A program made the position numbers and the translations under genes. Below the pieces are notes generated by a model. It saw only the letters and a list, made by a program, of their open reading frames with translations, did not search any database and was not told the DNA's origin. From Deinococcales bacterium (GTDB lineage: Bacteria; Deinococcota; Deinococci; Deinococcales; Deinococcaceae), in assembly GCA_025359705.1 (NCBI GenBank), contig JANYFS010000218.1:1-11162 (forward strand): a stretch of 11,162 nucleotides of DNA, in the 5' to 3' direction. This document shows, piece after piece, positions 1 through 5,866 of this stretch. Every line of letters starts with the position of its first letter. Position 1 is the first letter of the stretch.

Positions 1-690
1 CAGCGGTCTGTCGGCCTCGAGTGCAAAACTGCTGACATTGGGGGTGTGCTGGTGGGGGTGATGCTCGGGGCGAAAGTTGGGGTCGAAGGCGCGGAGTTCC
101 AACATTCGCTCGAGGGGCGCGTCTCCACGGCAGGCCACCGAAATCGAGGCCAACGGGGTGAGTTCTCGAGTGGTTTTTTGCACGCTTTCCAACAGTTCGG
201 TATCGCAGAGGTCTGCTTTGTTTAAAATCACCGAATTGGCGTAGGCCAGTTGGCTGGCGGCTTCGGGATTCTGCTCGAGGGTGCTGTAAAAATTTCGGGC
301 ATCGATCACCGTGACCAAGCCGTCGATGTCGAACACCGCCTTGACCTGCGGATCGAGCAAGGTTTGCAGCACCGGAACGGGGTCGGCAAGGCCCGAAAGC
401 TCGAGCAAAATGTGTTCGGGGGGGCGAGGGTGTTGGCCCAGTTTGACCAAAGCCACAATCAAATCGTCGCGGCCCACACAGCACAAACAGCCGCTCGAGA
501 GTTCGGTGACACCCGTTTCGTTGAGGTTCTCGATCAATGCCCCATCGATGCCCAGATCTCCAAATTCGTTGACAATCACCCCAAAACGTTTGCTCGAGCG
601 TTGAATCAGGCCATTGACCAAAGTGGTTTTTCCTGCGCCCAGAAAGCCCGCAATGACCGTGACAGGAATGCGCTTGTGTAATTTTGACAT
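1..690 (-). CDS. CobW/COG0523-family GTPase, probable metallochaperone (C-terminus cut by window edge)
   Basis: This is the first 230 codons of a P-loop GTPase, read on the minus strand from ATG at 690; the rest lies beyond position 1. Visible motifs in order are Walker A GFLGAGKTT (residues 15-23), a G2-region VNEFGDLGID (40-49), the family signature GCLCC (67-71), a Walker B region ELSGLADP (97-104) and the guanine-specificity motif NKAD (157-160). The CxCC motif is the metal-binding site used by this family, whose members insert or deliver Zn, Co or other metals to client proteins. A histidine-rich stretch, PEHHPHQH (208-215), sits in the usual linker before the CobW C-terminal domain, which is outside the window. 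The protein is cytosolic. The start is supported by a -10 box 7 nt upstream and by the typical distance to Walker A. The metal and the client cannot be told from this part. The gene diverges from the acetyltransferase gene. Confidence 0.93.
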   Translation of the reverse strand, partial: MSKLHKRIPVTVIAGFLGAGKTTLVNGLIQRSSKRFGVIVNEFGDLGIDGALIENLNETGVTELSSGCLCCVGRDDLIVALVKLGQHPRPPEHILLELSGLADPVPVLQTLLDPQVKAVFDIDGLVTVIDARNFYSTLEQNPEAASQLAYANSVILNKADLCDTELLESVQKTTRELTPLASISVACRGDAPLERMLELRAFDPNFRPEHHPHQHTPNVSSFALEADRPL

Positions 691-697
691 GCCCAAT

Positions 698-703
698 ATT
701 GTA
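698..703 (-). promoter_or_regulatory. -10 box of the CobW-type gene (likely leaderless)
   Basis: Read on the minus strand the sequence is TACAAT, matching TANNNT, and it ends 7 nt before the ATG at 690. No Shine-Dalgarno sequence fits between them, so transcription probably begins at or next to the start codon. I see no good -35 element. The box overlaps the proposed -35 of the divergent gene. Confidence 0.45.
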
Positions 704-726
704 GCTGGACTTCAAAGCCTTAGACT
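699..726 (+). promoter_or_regulatory. Promoter of the GNAT gene (likely leaderless)
   Basis: TTGTAG (699-704) and TAGACT (721-726) are separated by 16 nt, and TAGACT ends 6 nt before the ATG at 733. There is no ribosome-binding site in this gap, which argues for a leaderless mRNA. The last two bases of the -10 box are also the first two bases of a CTCGAG palindrome (725-730). Confidence 0.5.
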
Positions 727-732
727 CGAGCC

Positions 733-1341
733 ATGCACATTCGACCTTATCAAGAGAACGACCTCGAGAGCCTGTATCAGATCTGCTTGAAAACGGGGGA
801 TAGTGGCAAAGATGCCTCGAGCCTGTACCATGATCCCAAGTTGCTGGGGCATTTTTATGCTGCGCCATACGGGGTTTTGCAGCCAGAAAGTTGCTTTATG
901 CTCGAGGATGATTTGGGGGTATGTGGCTACATTATTGGTACGCCCGATTCTCAAGGTTTTAGAGAACGCCTCGAGCGACAGTGGTTTCCCGCACTGCGCC
1001 AACACTATGCTCTGTCAGATGTTGCCGACACCTCGAGGGATGCCATATTTAAAGATGCCACCATGATTCGGCTGATTTTTGAGGGCTACAGCGTGGAAGC
1101 GGCGCTGCTCGAGCAATACCCCGCACATTTGCACATCGACCTGTTGCCTCGGGCGCAGGGCCAGGGTTGGGGCCGCGAGCTGATGGACACTTTTTTCCAG
1201 CATTTGCGCGACCAGCGGGTTTCAGGGGTGCATTTGGGGGTAGGCGCAAAAAATTTGGCTGGAATTGCCTTTTACCAAAAGCTGGGGTTTGAAATGTTGC
1301 GGGATCACTCGAGCTGGAAAGTGTATGGTTTGCTACTCTAA
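733..1341 (+). CDS. GNAT-family N-acetyltransferase
   Basis: A 202-residue single-domain acetyltransferase that would transfer an acetyl group from acetyl-CoA to an unknown amine. The N-terminus, IRPYQENDLESLYQIC (3-18), is the usual beta1-alpha1 of the fold. Beta4 (HLHIDLLP, 132-139) leads into the acetyl-CoA pyrophosphate loop QGQGWG (142-147), which fits the Q/RxxGxG/A motif A. NLAGIAFYQKLGFEML (184-199) is the conserved asparagine and C-terminal FYxKLGF motif. The extended middle part with LLGHFYAAPYGVLQPE (37-52) recalls the subgroup related to the acetyltransferase-like domain of eukaryotic O-GlcNAcase; this is a recollection of the pattern, not a search result. Length is normal for the family. 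It is cytosolic and monocistronic, with no obvious terminator after it. The substrate cannot be inferred. Confidence 0.9.
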   Translation: MHIRPYQENDLESLYQICLKTGDSGKDASSLYHDPKLLGHFYAAPYGVLQPESCFMLEDDLGVCGYIIGTPDSQGFRERLERQWFPALRQHYALSDVADTSRDAIFKDATMIRLIFEGYSVEAALLEQYPAHLHIDLLPRAQGQGWGRELMDTFFQHLRDQRVSGVHLGVGAKNLAGIAFYQKLGFEMLRDHSSWKVYGLLL

Positions 1342-1357
1342 TTTTAAATGATTTTGC

Positions 1358-1385
1358 TTGACTTTACAATCGGTTTAATTATAAG
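1358..1385 (+). promoter_or_regulatory. Candidate sigma70-type promoter for the nuclease transcript
   Basis: TTGACT (1358-1363) and TATAAG (1380-1385) are separated by 16 nt, each one mismatch from consensus. The promoter points to the nuclease gene, with a long leader. It lies only 17 bp after the acetyltransferase stop. It could be a chance match in AT-rich DNA. Confidence 0.4.
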
Positions 1386-1431
1386 TTATTGAGCTATCAA
1401 ATGATGAAATTTAGGGGAAATGAGTGATCTT

Positions 1432-1458
1432 TAATAATTTTAATAATTTTAATAATTT
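1432..1458 (+). repeat. Three perfect tandem copies of a 9-bp unit (TAATAATTT)
   Basis: TAATAATTT is repeated at 1432-1440, 1441-1449 and 1450-1458 without a mismatch. It lies between the candidate promoter and the small ORF. It could be a DNA-binding or bending element, or a simple slippage product of AT-rich sequence. No function is visible. Confidence 0.85.
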
Positions 1459-1548
1459 TGCTTAATTGTGCTATTAGGTGTGCTATAGGTATGCAGGGCT
1501 GATGCTTTAATGATGAACCTGGCATAAAATCGCGTGCTTAGGAGTGTC

Positions 1549-1743
1549 ATGCCATATACCCCACCCATGCTACACGTGCAGTCCAAACCACAAATCGTTT
1601 CTTGCCAACGGCAACCGTATCTTCGCCCTACCCTCGAGCTGCATGGTTCGTGGAGTGCCATCACTGGAATTAGTGTCTGTTTTGGTTGCGGTCCTAGCTT
1701 CCAACAATTTCAAGACATGCAAAATAATAAGGATGCCCAATGA
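1549..1743 (+). CDS. Possible small leader ORF overlapping the nuclease start (64 aa, doubtful)
   Basis: An ORF from ATG 1549 to TGA 1743, with AGGAG at 1540-1544 (4 nt before the ATG, a short spacing). Its stop overlaps the start of the next gene as ATGA (1740-1743), the arrangement seen in translationally coupled genes. The predicted peptide is 64 residues with four cysteines and many Q, P and S residues. It has no signal peptide or transmembrane segment, and I do not recognise it. A further in-frame GTG at 1534 would lengthen it slightly. It contains one CTCGAG, read as Leu-Glu. The nuclease has its own ribosome-binding site inside this ORF, so the ORF may be fortuitous. Confidence 0.25.
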   Translation: MPYTPPMLHVQSKPQIVSCQRQPYLRPTLELHGSWSAITGISVCFGCGPSFQQFQDMQNNKDAQ

Positions 1744-4163
1744 TTGACCCTCACGTACAGAGTTCCAAATCATGTTCCAAACCATCTTCCAAACCATCTT
1801 CCAAACTAATCCAACATAGACTGCCTCGAGTCGCTTTGTTGTTGACCGTAGGTCTATGTTCGTGCGGTAATCTGGCGCAAAAACCTGCTGTTAATGCGGG
1901 TAACGCTCGAGTTCTGGGTACAGCCGAATTGACTTTTGGTCAAAACTTTGCCCAAGGTAAAAATCAATTCCAATCGTTGGGTGCAATTAACGATAATGGT
2001 ATTGGCTTTGCACCCCTGAGCTTTGAGGATTACCTGAATATTGCCACCAATACCCGTTATCTGAAAGTCACGTTCAAAGTGACCAACAATACCGCTTCAG
2101 ACTTTAGTAACCTGAGCTTTCACGCCTATGCCCAAGCGGGTTCTTCTTTGGGCGGTACGGCAATTAAGGGTTTGCAAAACTTTGGTGGTGGAGCCATTGC
2201 CAGCTCGAGCATTCCCCAAAGTTTTAAACCGACCCACGGCACTTTGTTTAACAACTTGGATGTGATCAATCCGATCACGGTTTTGGATAATCAAGCCGAT
2301 ATGCAGGTCTTTACTCCGCTCGAGACCAGTACCTTTCAGGGGGCCGCCATTGGTTTAAACCCAGGTGATCAAATCCTCGAGTATGGTTACGTGGCTCGCA
2401 AAACTGCCATCAGCCGAGTAATTCCTGCCAATGGTGGAACCGGCACCATCACCTTGGCCTACCGCTTTCCCAACAACACCCTGACCGATCCTAACCGCCC
2501 TTACCGTTTTACCGCCACCTATTTGCTCAGCGATGAAGCGGTGGGCCGCGTTACCCGCAGTTTTGAAGAAAGCACCGCCCAAGCTGATGCTCGCAAAACG
2601 GCCTTGGGAGCCAGTGAAATTGCTTTGGTGGGCCAAGACACCGACGCACCCGCTGGAGTGGTACGCCTCGAGAATAGCCGTACTGGAACCAACCCTAGCT
2701 TTTTGCTCGAGCAGAATTGTGCCGTTATTGCTCCCCAAACCATCATGCAGGTACAGGGAAACAGCACTGCCTCGCCCTTGATCAATACCGTAGCAACGGT
2801 CAACGGCATTGTGACGGGTGAATTCACCACCTTTGATAAACTCAACGGTTTTTTTATTCAAGATGCCACGGGTGATAGCGATGCTTCCACTTCCGATGGG
2901 GTTTTTGTTTATGCACCCGCTTCGGCAAATACCTTGCCAGCGGGCGGCCTGAAAGTCGGCGACGCGGTACAGGTCAAGGGAACGGTCAAAGAGTTCAATA
3001 ACCTAACCCAAATTGATACCACCGTGGCAGGCTCGAGCATTACCCGCTGTGGTTCGGCTTCGCTGTCGGATGCTTTGGCGATTCCCACTGTGGTGAATTT
3101 TCCCGCCACCAGCTTGGCCCAGCTCGAGGCACTCGAGGGGATGAAGGTTAAAATCCCCACCCTCATGACCGTGACCAATACTTTTGCGCTGGATACCTTT
3201 GGGGATCTGGGTCTCTCGAGCGGGGGTCGGGTGTTTAACCCGACCAACGGACAGGGCGGAACTACGGCTGGCAATGCTTTACGCCTGATCACTTTGTCGG
3301 ATGCCTCGAGCCGTTCCAACACCAGCACACCTGCACTCAACCCCATTCCCTTTTTGTCTGGGCCTGGTTTGTCGGGAACCCGCCGTACAGGGGACACCGT
3401 AACAGGTCTCGAGGGTTTTATGTCGCAGCGTCTGACCGACTACAAACTCGAGAAAACCGTTGATCCCGTCTTCACCAACAGCAACCCCCGCACTTCCAGC
3501 CCCTCGAGCGTGGGTGGAACCCTGCGGGTGGCGGGCGGCAACGTGCTGAATTTCTTTACCACCATCAACGCCACCGCAGCGGTTTCCCCCAGTGCCAACT
3601 GCACAGGTACGGTATTTTCCAGCCTTGCTCGAGGGGCCAACACCTGCCTCGAGTTCGAGCGCCAGCGGGAAAAAGTGCTGAACAATATTCAGGGCCTCAA
3701 CCCCGATGTGATGGGCTTGATGGAAGTGGAAAACAACGGCACAGGCGCGGGTAGCGCGATCAAAAGCATTGTGGATGGCCTGAACGCTCGAGTGGGCGCG
3801 GGAACCTACGCCCTGATCCCTGACCCAAGCACGGGTACCGGCACCGACGTGATTAAAGTGGCGATCATTTACAAACCCGCCAGAGTCACACCTGTGGGGG
3901 CTTCGCTGTCCGACAGCAATGTGATTAACAACCGCGCACCTGTGGCCCAAACCTTCCGTACCAAATTTGTCAACAATGGTGGAACGGGCGACGGAACCTT
4001 CAGCGTGCTAATGAACCACATGAAATCCAAAGGATCTTGCCCCGCCGCAGGAGCAGATGTCAAAAATAATGAGTATGGACAGGGCTGCTGGACGTACAAA
4101 ACGCCTCGAGCAAGTCCAATTGATGAAGAACTTTATCGAGCAAGTGAAGACCACCAGCGGTGA
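1740..4163 (+). CDS. Extracellular ExeM-like nuclease lipoprotein, 5' part of a frameshifted gene
   Basis: The N-terminal 787 residues of a large secreted nuclease; after K787 the frame is wrong and 20 spurious residues precede the stop. ATG 1740 has AAGGA (1729-1733) 6 nt upstream. A basic n-region, a hydrophobic core (VALLLTVGL, 31-39) and a lipobox-like LCSC (39-42) suggest a lipoprotein anchored at C42 (or C40). Residues about 55-330 form a beta-rich domain I cannot name. Residues about 335-500 (INTVATVNGIVTGEF, GFFIQD, LKVGDAVQVKGTV) are the OB-fold region found in ExeM-type nucleases. The endonuclease/exonuclease/phosphatase domain starts near 595: NVLNFFTT (601-608), RQREKVLNNI (641-650), the metal-binding Glu in LMEVEN (660-665), DVIKVAIIYKP (703-713) and LMNHMKSKGSCP (757-768). 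The family hydrolyses extracellular DNA or RNA, often for phosphate scavenging. The rest of the catalytic domain is in the ORF starting at 4057. Confidence 0.88.
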   Translation: MIDPHVQSSKSCSKPSSKPSSKLIQHRLPRVALLLTVGLCSCGNLAQKPAVNAGNARVLGTAELTFGQNFAQGKNQFQSLGAINDNGIGFAPLSFEDYLNIATNTRYLKVTFKVTNNTASDFSNLSFHAYAQAGSSLGGTAIKGLQNFGGGAIASSSIPQSFKPTHGTLFNNLDVINPITVLDNQADMQVFTPLETSTFQGAAIGLNPGDQILEYGYVARKTAISRVIPANGGTGTITLAYRFPNNTLTDPNRPYRFTATYLLSDEAVGRVTRSFEESTAQADARKTALGASEIALVGQDTDAPAGVVRLENSRTGTNPSFLLEQNCAVIAPQTIMQVQGNSTASPLINTVATVNGIVTGEFTTFDKLNGFFIQDATGDSDASTSDGVFVYAPASANTLPAGGLKVGDAVQVKGTVKEFNNLTQIDTTVAGSSITRCGSASLSDALAIPTVVNFPATSLAQLEALEGMKVKIPTLMTVTNTFALDTFGDLGLSSGGRVFNPTNGQGGTTAGNALRLITLSDASSRSNTSTPALNPIPFLSGPGLSGTRRTGDTVTGLEGFMSQRLTDYKLEKTVDPVFTNSNPRTSSPSSVGGTLRVAGGNVLNFFTTINATAAVSPSANCTGTVFSSLARGANTCLEFERQREKVLNNIQGLNPDVMGLMEVENNGTGAGSAIKSIVDGLNARVGAGTYALIPDPSTGTGTDVIKVAIIYKPARVTPVGASLSDSNVINNRAPVAQTFRTKFVNNGGTGDGTFSVLMNHMKSKGSCPAAGADVKNNEYGQGCWTYKTPRASPIDEELYRASEDHQR
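1763..1810 (+). repeat. Four 12-bp direct repeats coding for the basic n-region of the nuclease signal
   Basis: Units TTCCAAATCATG, TTCCAAACCATC (twice) and TTCCAAACTAAT lie end to end at 1763-1774, 1775-1786, 1787-1798 and 1799-1810. The two middle units are identical. They encode SKSC, SKPS, SKPS and SKLI, which makes an unusually long Ser/Lys-rich stretch before the hydrophobic core. Because 12 is a multiple of three, changes in copy number would keep the frame. Confidence 0.85.
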
Positions 4164-5736
4164 TCCCGATGTGATTGTGATGGGCGACCTAAATGCTTAC
4201 GGTGCGGAAGATCCGATCAACTACCTTGCTAGCACAGGCGCATTTACCGCCACAGGCACAGGTGGAACCCAACTCCCCGACTCGAGCAACCCCAATACCG
4301 CTTTGGTTCCGTTAAACCTGCGGATTTCTGCCGATGACCGCTACTCTTACCAATTTAGCGGTACCTTTGGTTATTTGGATCACGCCCTAGCCAGCTCGAG
4401 CCTAGATCTGCAAGTCACGGGCTTGACCGAGTGGCACATCAATTCCGATGAACCCACCGCGATGGACTACAACCAAGAAAACCGCCCCGATGACCGCTAT
4501 GATGGCAGCATTCCCCAGCGTTCCTCGGATCACGACCCTGTTTTGGTGGGTCTGAATCTGACTGCCGATACTGTAGGCATTCCTGCGCCCTGCACAGTCA
4601 ATAGCGTGTCGGTTTTGCCCAATCCCGCGAGCATGAATGTCAGTAGCACTTTGGGCTTTACCGCTACGGTCAGCAGCACTCCTGCCAACTGTGCCACAGC
4701 GGGCGTAACCTGGCTCTCGAGCGATACCAGCGTGGCGGGCATTGCCTCGAGCGGACTGTTGGGTGCAACCGCCACCAGCACCGCCACCCCAGGAACCAGC
4801 ACCATCACTGCCACCTCGCTGGACAATGCTGCCATTTTGGGAACCAGCACTCTGACCGTGAATGCCTTGCCTACCTGTGTGGTCAATAGCGTGATGGTGA
4901 ATCCAACAAATGCCACCCTGACCGTGGGGGGTTCTACCACTACTTTGTCTGCCATCGTCAACAGCACCCCCGCAAACTGTAGCACTGCGGTCACTTGGAG
5001 CAGCACCGACAACAGCAAAGCCACCGTGGACTCGAGCGGTGTGGTCACTGCTGTTGCTGCCACCTCGCCCACGGTACAAATTACCGCCACCTCGAGCCTG
5101 GATAACACCAAATCTGGCTCGAGTGTGATCACGGTCAATGCTGCCAGCGGTACTCCCAATGTGGTGATCAGCCAGTTTTACGGCGGCGGTGGTGCTGCTA
5201 CCGCTGTCCCTACCTTCAAAAGCGATTACATCGAGCTGCACAACCGTGCTACCACCCCCGTTACCCTGACGGGCTACTCGATTCAGTACGCTTCTACTAC
5301 AGGTAACTTTTCGGGCAAAATGAATTTGACCCCTGTAACCATTCCTGCCAGTGGCTTTTATCTGATCGAGCTGAGTACCGGAACCGTGGCTCCTGCCCTG
5401 TCTCCCGCTGGGGATCAGGTCTTTGGTGCGACCAACTTGATCAATGCCAGTGCTACTGCTGGAAAGATTGCTTTGGTGAACACCCAAACCTTGATTGTGT
5501 GTGGAAGTGTGGCGGGCAATTGCTTCCCAAGTGGCGTTCCCCTTGCGGGAATCGTGGACTTTTTGGGTTATGGCAATGCCAACAACTCTGAAGGAACTGT
5601 TTTGGGTTTGCTGTCCAATATCACTGCTGCATCTCGCAATGGCAGCGGATGTACCGACACCAATAACAACTCGAGCGACTTCACCATTACAACCCCCGCC
5701 CCCCGCAACTCGAGCAGCCCCGTTTCTGCCTGCTAA
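4057..5736 (+). CDS. Extracellular nuclease, 3' part: end of EEP domain, two Ig-like repeats, lamin-tail domain
   Basis: The continuation of the nuclease in the +1 frame. Genuine coding begins at about residue 15-16 (KRLEQV); the first 14 residues from ATG 4057 are an out-of-frame artefact unless translation restarts there (AGGAG lies 3 nt before this ATG). It supplies the remaining EEP catalytic motifs: MGDLNAYG (42-49), with metal-binding Asp44 and Asn46, GYLDHAL (105-111) and SSDHDPV (156-162), with the catalytic His159. Two tandem Ig-like (BIg2-type) modules follow, about 179-270 and 274-362, each with CxVNSVxVxP and STPANC cysteine motifs. A lamin-tail-like domain fills about 367-559 (VVISQFYGGGG, DYIELHNRATTPVTLTGYSIQY). 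No sorting motif or membrane anchor ends the protein. With one A skipped at 4098-4101 the whole product is about 1331 residues. Whether the present gene is functional is uncertain. Confidence 0.88.
   Translation: MSKIMSMDRAAGRTKRLEQVQLMKNFIEQVKTTSGDPDVIVMGDLNAYGAEDPINYLASTGAFTATGTGGTQLPDSSNPNTALVPLNLRISADDRYSYQFSGTFGYLDHALASSSLDLQVTGLTEWHINSDEPTAMDYNQENRPDDRYDGSIPQRSSDHDPVLVGLNLTADTVGIPAPCTVNSVSVLPNPASMNVSSTLGFTATVSSTPANCATAGVTWLSSDTSVAGIASSGLLGATATSTATPGTSTITATSLDNAAILGTSTLTVNALPTCVVNSVMVNPTNATLTVGGSTTTLSAIVNSTPANCSTAVTWSSTDNSKATVDSSGVVTAVAATSPTVQITATSSLDNTKSGSSVITVNAASGTPNVVISQFYGGGGAATAVPTFKSDYIELHNRATTPVTLTGYSIQYASTTGNFSGKMNLTPVTIPASGFYLIELSTGTVAPALSPAGDQVFGATNLINASATAGKIALVNTQTLIVCGSVAGNCFPSGVPLAGIVDFLGYGNANNSEGTVLGLLSNITAASRNGSGCTDTNNNSSDFTITTPAPRNSSSPVSAC
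4098..4101 (+). other. Frameshift site (AAAA run) inside the nuclease gene
   Basis: Frame one reads ...QGCWTYK up to 4100 and then diverges from the family pattern. The other frame resumes with KRLEQVQLMKNF from 4099. Skipping one A in TACAAAACGC gives QGCWTYKRLEQV, which matches the expected GQGCWxxKRxEQ stretch of this nuclease family. The simplest reading is a single A inserted in a run of three. A +1 ribosomal slip of tRNA-Lys from AAA to the overlapping AAA would have the same result. Confidence 0.85.
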
Positions 5737-5762
5737 ATTGAGTTTTAGATTGCCTTTTTGAA

Positions 5763-5803
5763 GAAAACCCCCCAGCACTCGAGGCTGGGGATTTTCTTTT
5801 TTT
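5763..5803 (+). terminator. Intrinsic terminator of the nuclease gene
   Basis: A perfect 7-bp GC stem, CCCCAGC (5770-5776) with GCTGGGG (5784-5790), encloses a 7-nt loop that contains CTCGAG. It is followed by ATTTTCTTTTTTTC. The GAAAA before the stem can pair with TTTTC after it. It lies 26 bp after the stop at 5736. Confidence 0.88.
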
Positions 5804-5854
5804 CTCTTTGCGGTTCTCTCATTCCCTCGAGGGGATCAGGTCAGGCTTCAGCTT

Positions 5855-5860
5855 TAAACT
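5855..5860 (+). promoter_or_regulatory. -10 box of the exported barrel-like gene (likely leaderless)
   Basis: TAAACT fits TANNNT and ends 6 nt before the ATG at 5867, the same distance as for the acetyltransferase gene. No Shine-Dalgarno sequence is present between it and the start. I see no good -35 element at 16-18 nt. Confidence 0.42.
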
Positions 5861-5866
5861 AAAACC

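Larger units (their letters stand above)
1342..1739. other. AT-rich intergenic region upstream of the nuclease gene
   Basis: About 400 bp without a confident gene. The first half is clearly AT-rich and contains no CTCGAG palindrome, unlike the flanking genes. It holds a sigma70-like promoter (1358-1385), three copies of a 9-bp repeat (1432-1458) and, in the second half, a 64-codon ORF (1549-1743) that overlaps the nuclease start. If the promoter at 1358 is used, the nuclease mRNA has a leader of roughly 350 nt. I find no convincing terminator for the acetyltransferase gene, no tRNA and no riboswitch consensus. Confidence 0.6.

Noticed and set aside
250..681. Plus-strand open frame of 143 codons
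   Set aside because: It lies opposite the CobW-type gene, whose motifs (GFLGAGKTT, GCLCC, NKAD) are unmistakable. It has no ribosome-binding site or recognisable product.
1525..1530. TAAAAT as a -10 box just upstream of the small ORF
   Set aside because: No acceptable -35 lies 16-18 nt upstream and the surroundings are AT-rich, so a chance match is likely.
1342..1540. AT-rich segment with 9-bp repeats as a CRISPR array, replication origin or attachment site
   Set aside because: The units are adjacent without spacers, there are only three, no DnaA-box set or integrase gene is seen, and no tRNA gene borders the region.
2355..3950. Several minus-strand open frames of 160-220 codons inside the nuclease gene
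   Set aside because: They overlap one another in different frames, have composition-biased products and lie opposite conserved coding sequence.
4098..4101. Programmed +1 ribosomal frameshifting as the main explanation for the split nuclease
   Set aside because: AAAA allows re-pairing, but no stop codon, rare codon or well-placed Shine-Dalgarno stimulator sits at the site, and I know of no such mechanism for this family. A mutation or sequencing error is simpler.
4402..5778. Long open frame on the minus strand (458 codons) opposite the 3' part of the nuclease
   Set aside because: It is antisense to clear EEP, Ig-like and lamin-tail coding sequence. Its product is a low-complexity G/R/H/S-rich sequence without any domain, a typical shadow of codon bias.
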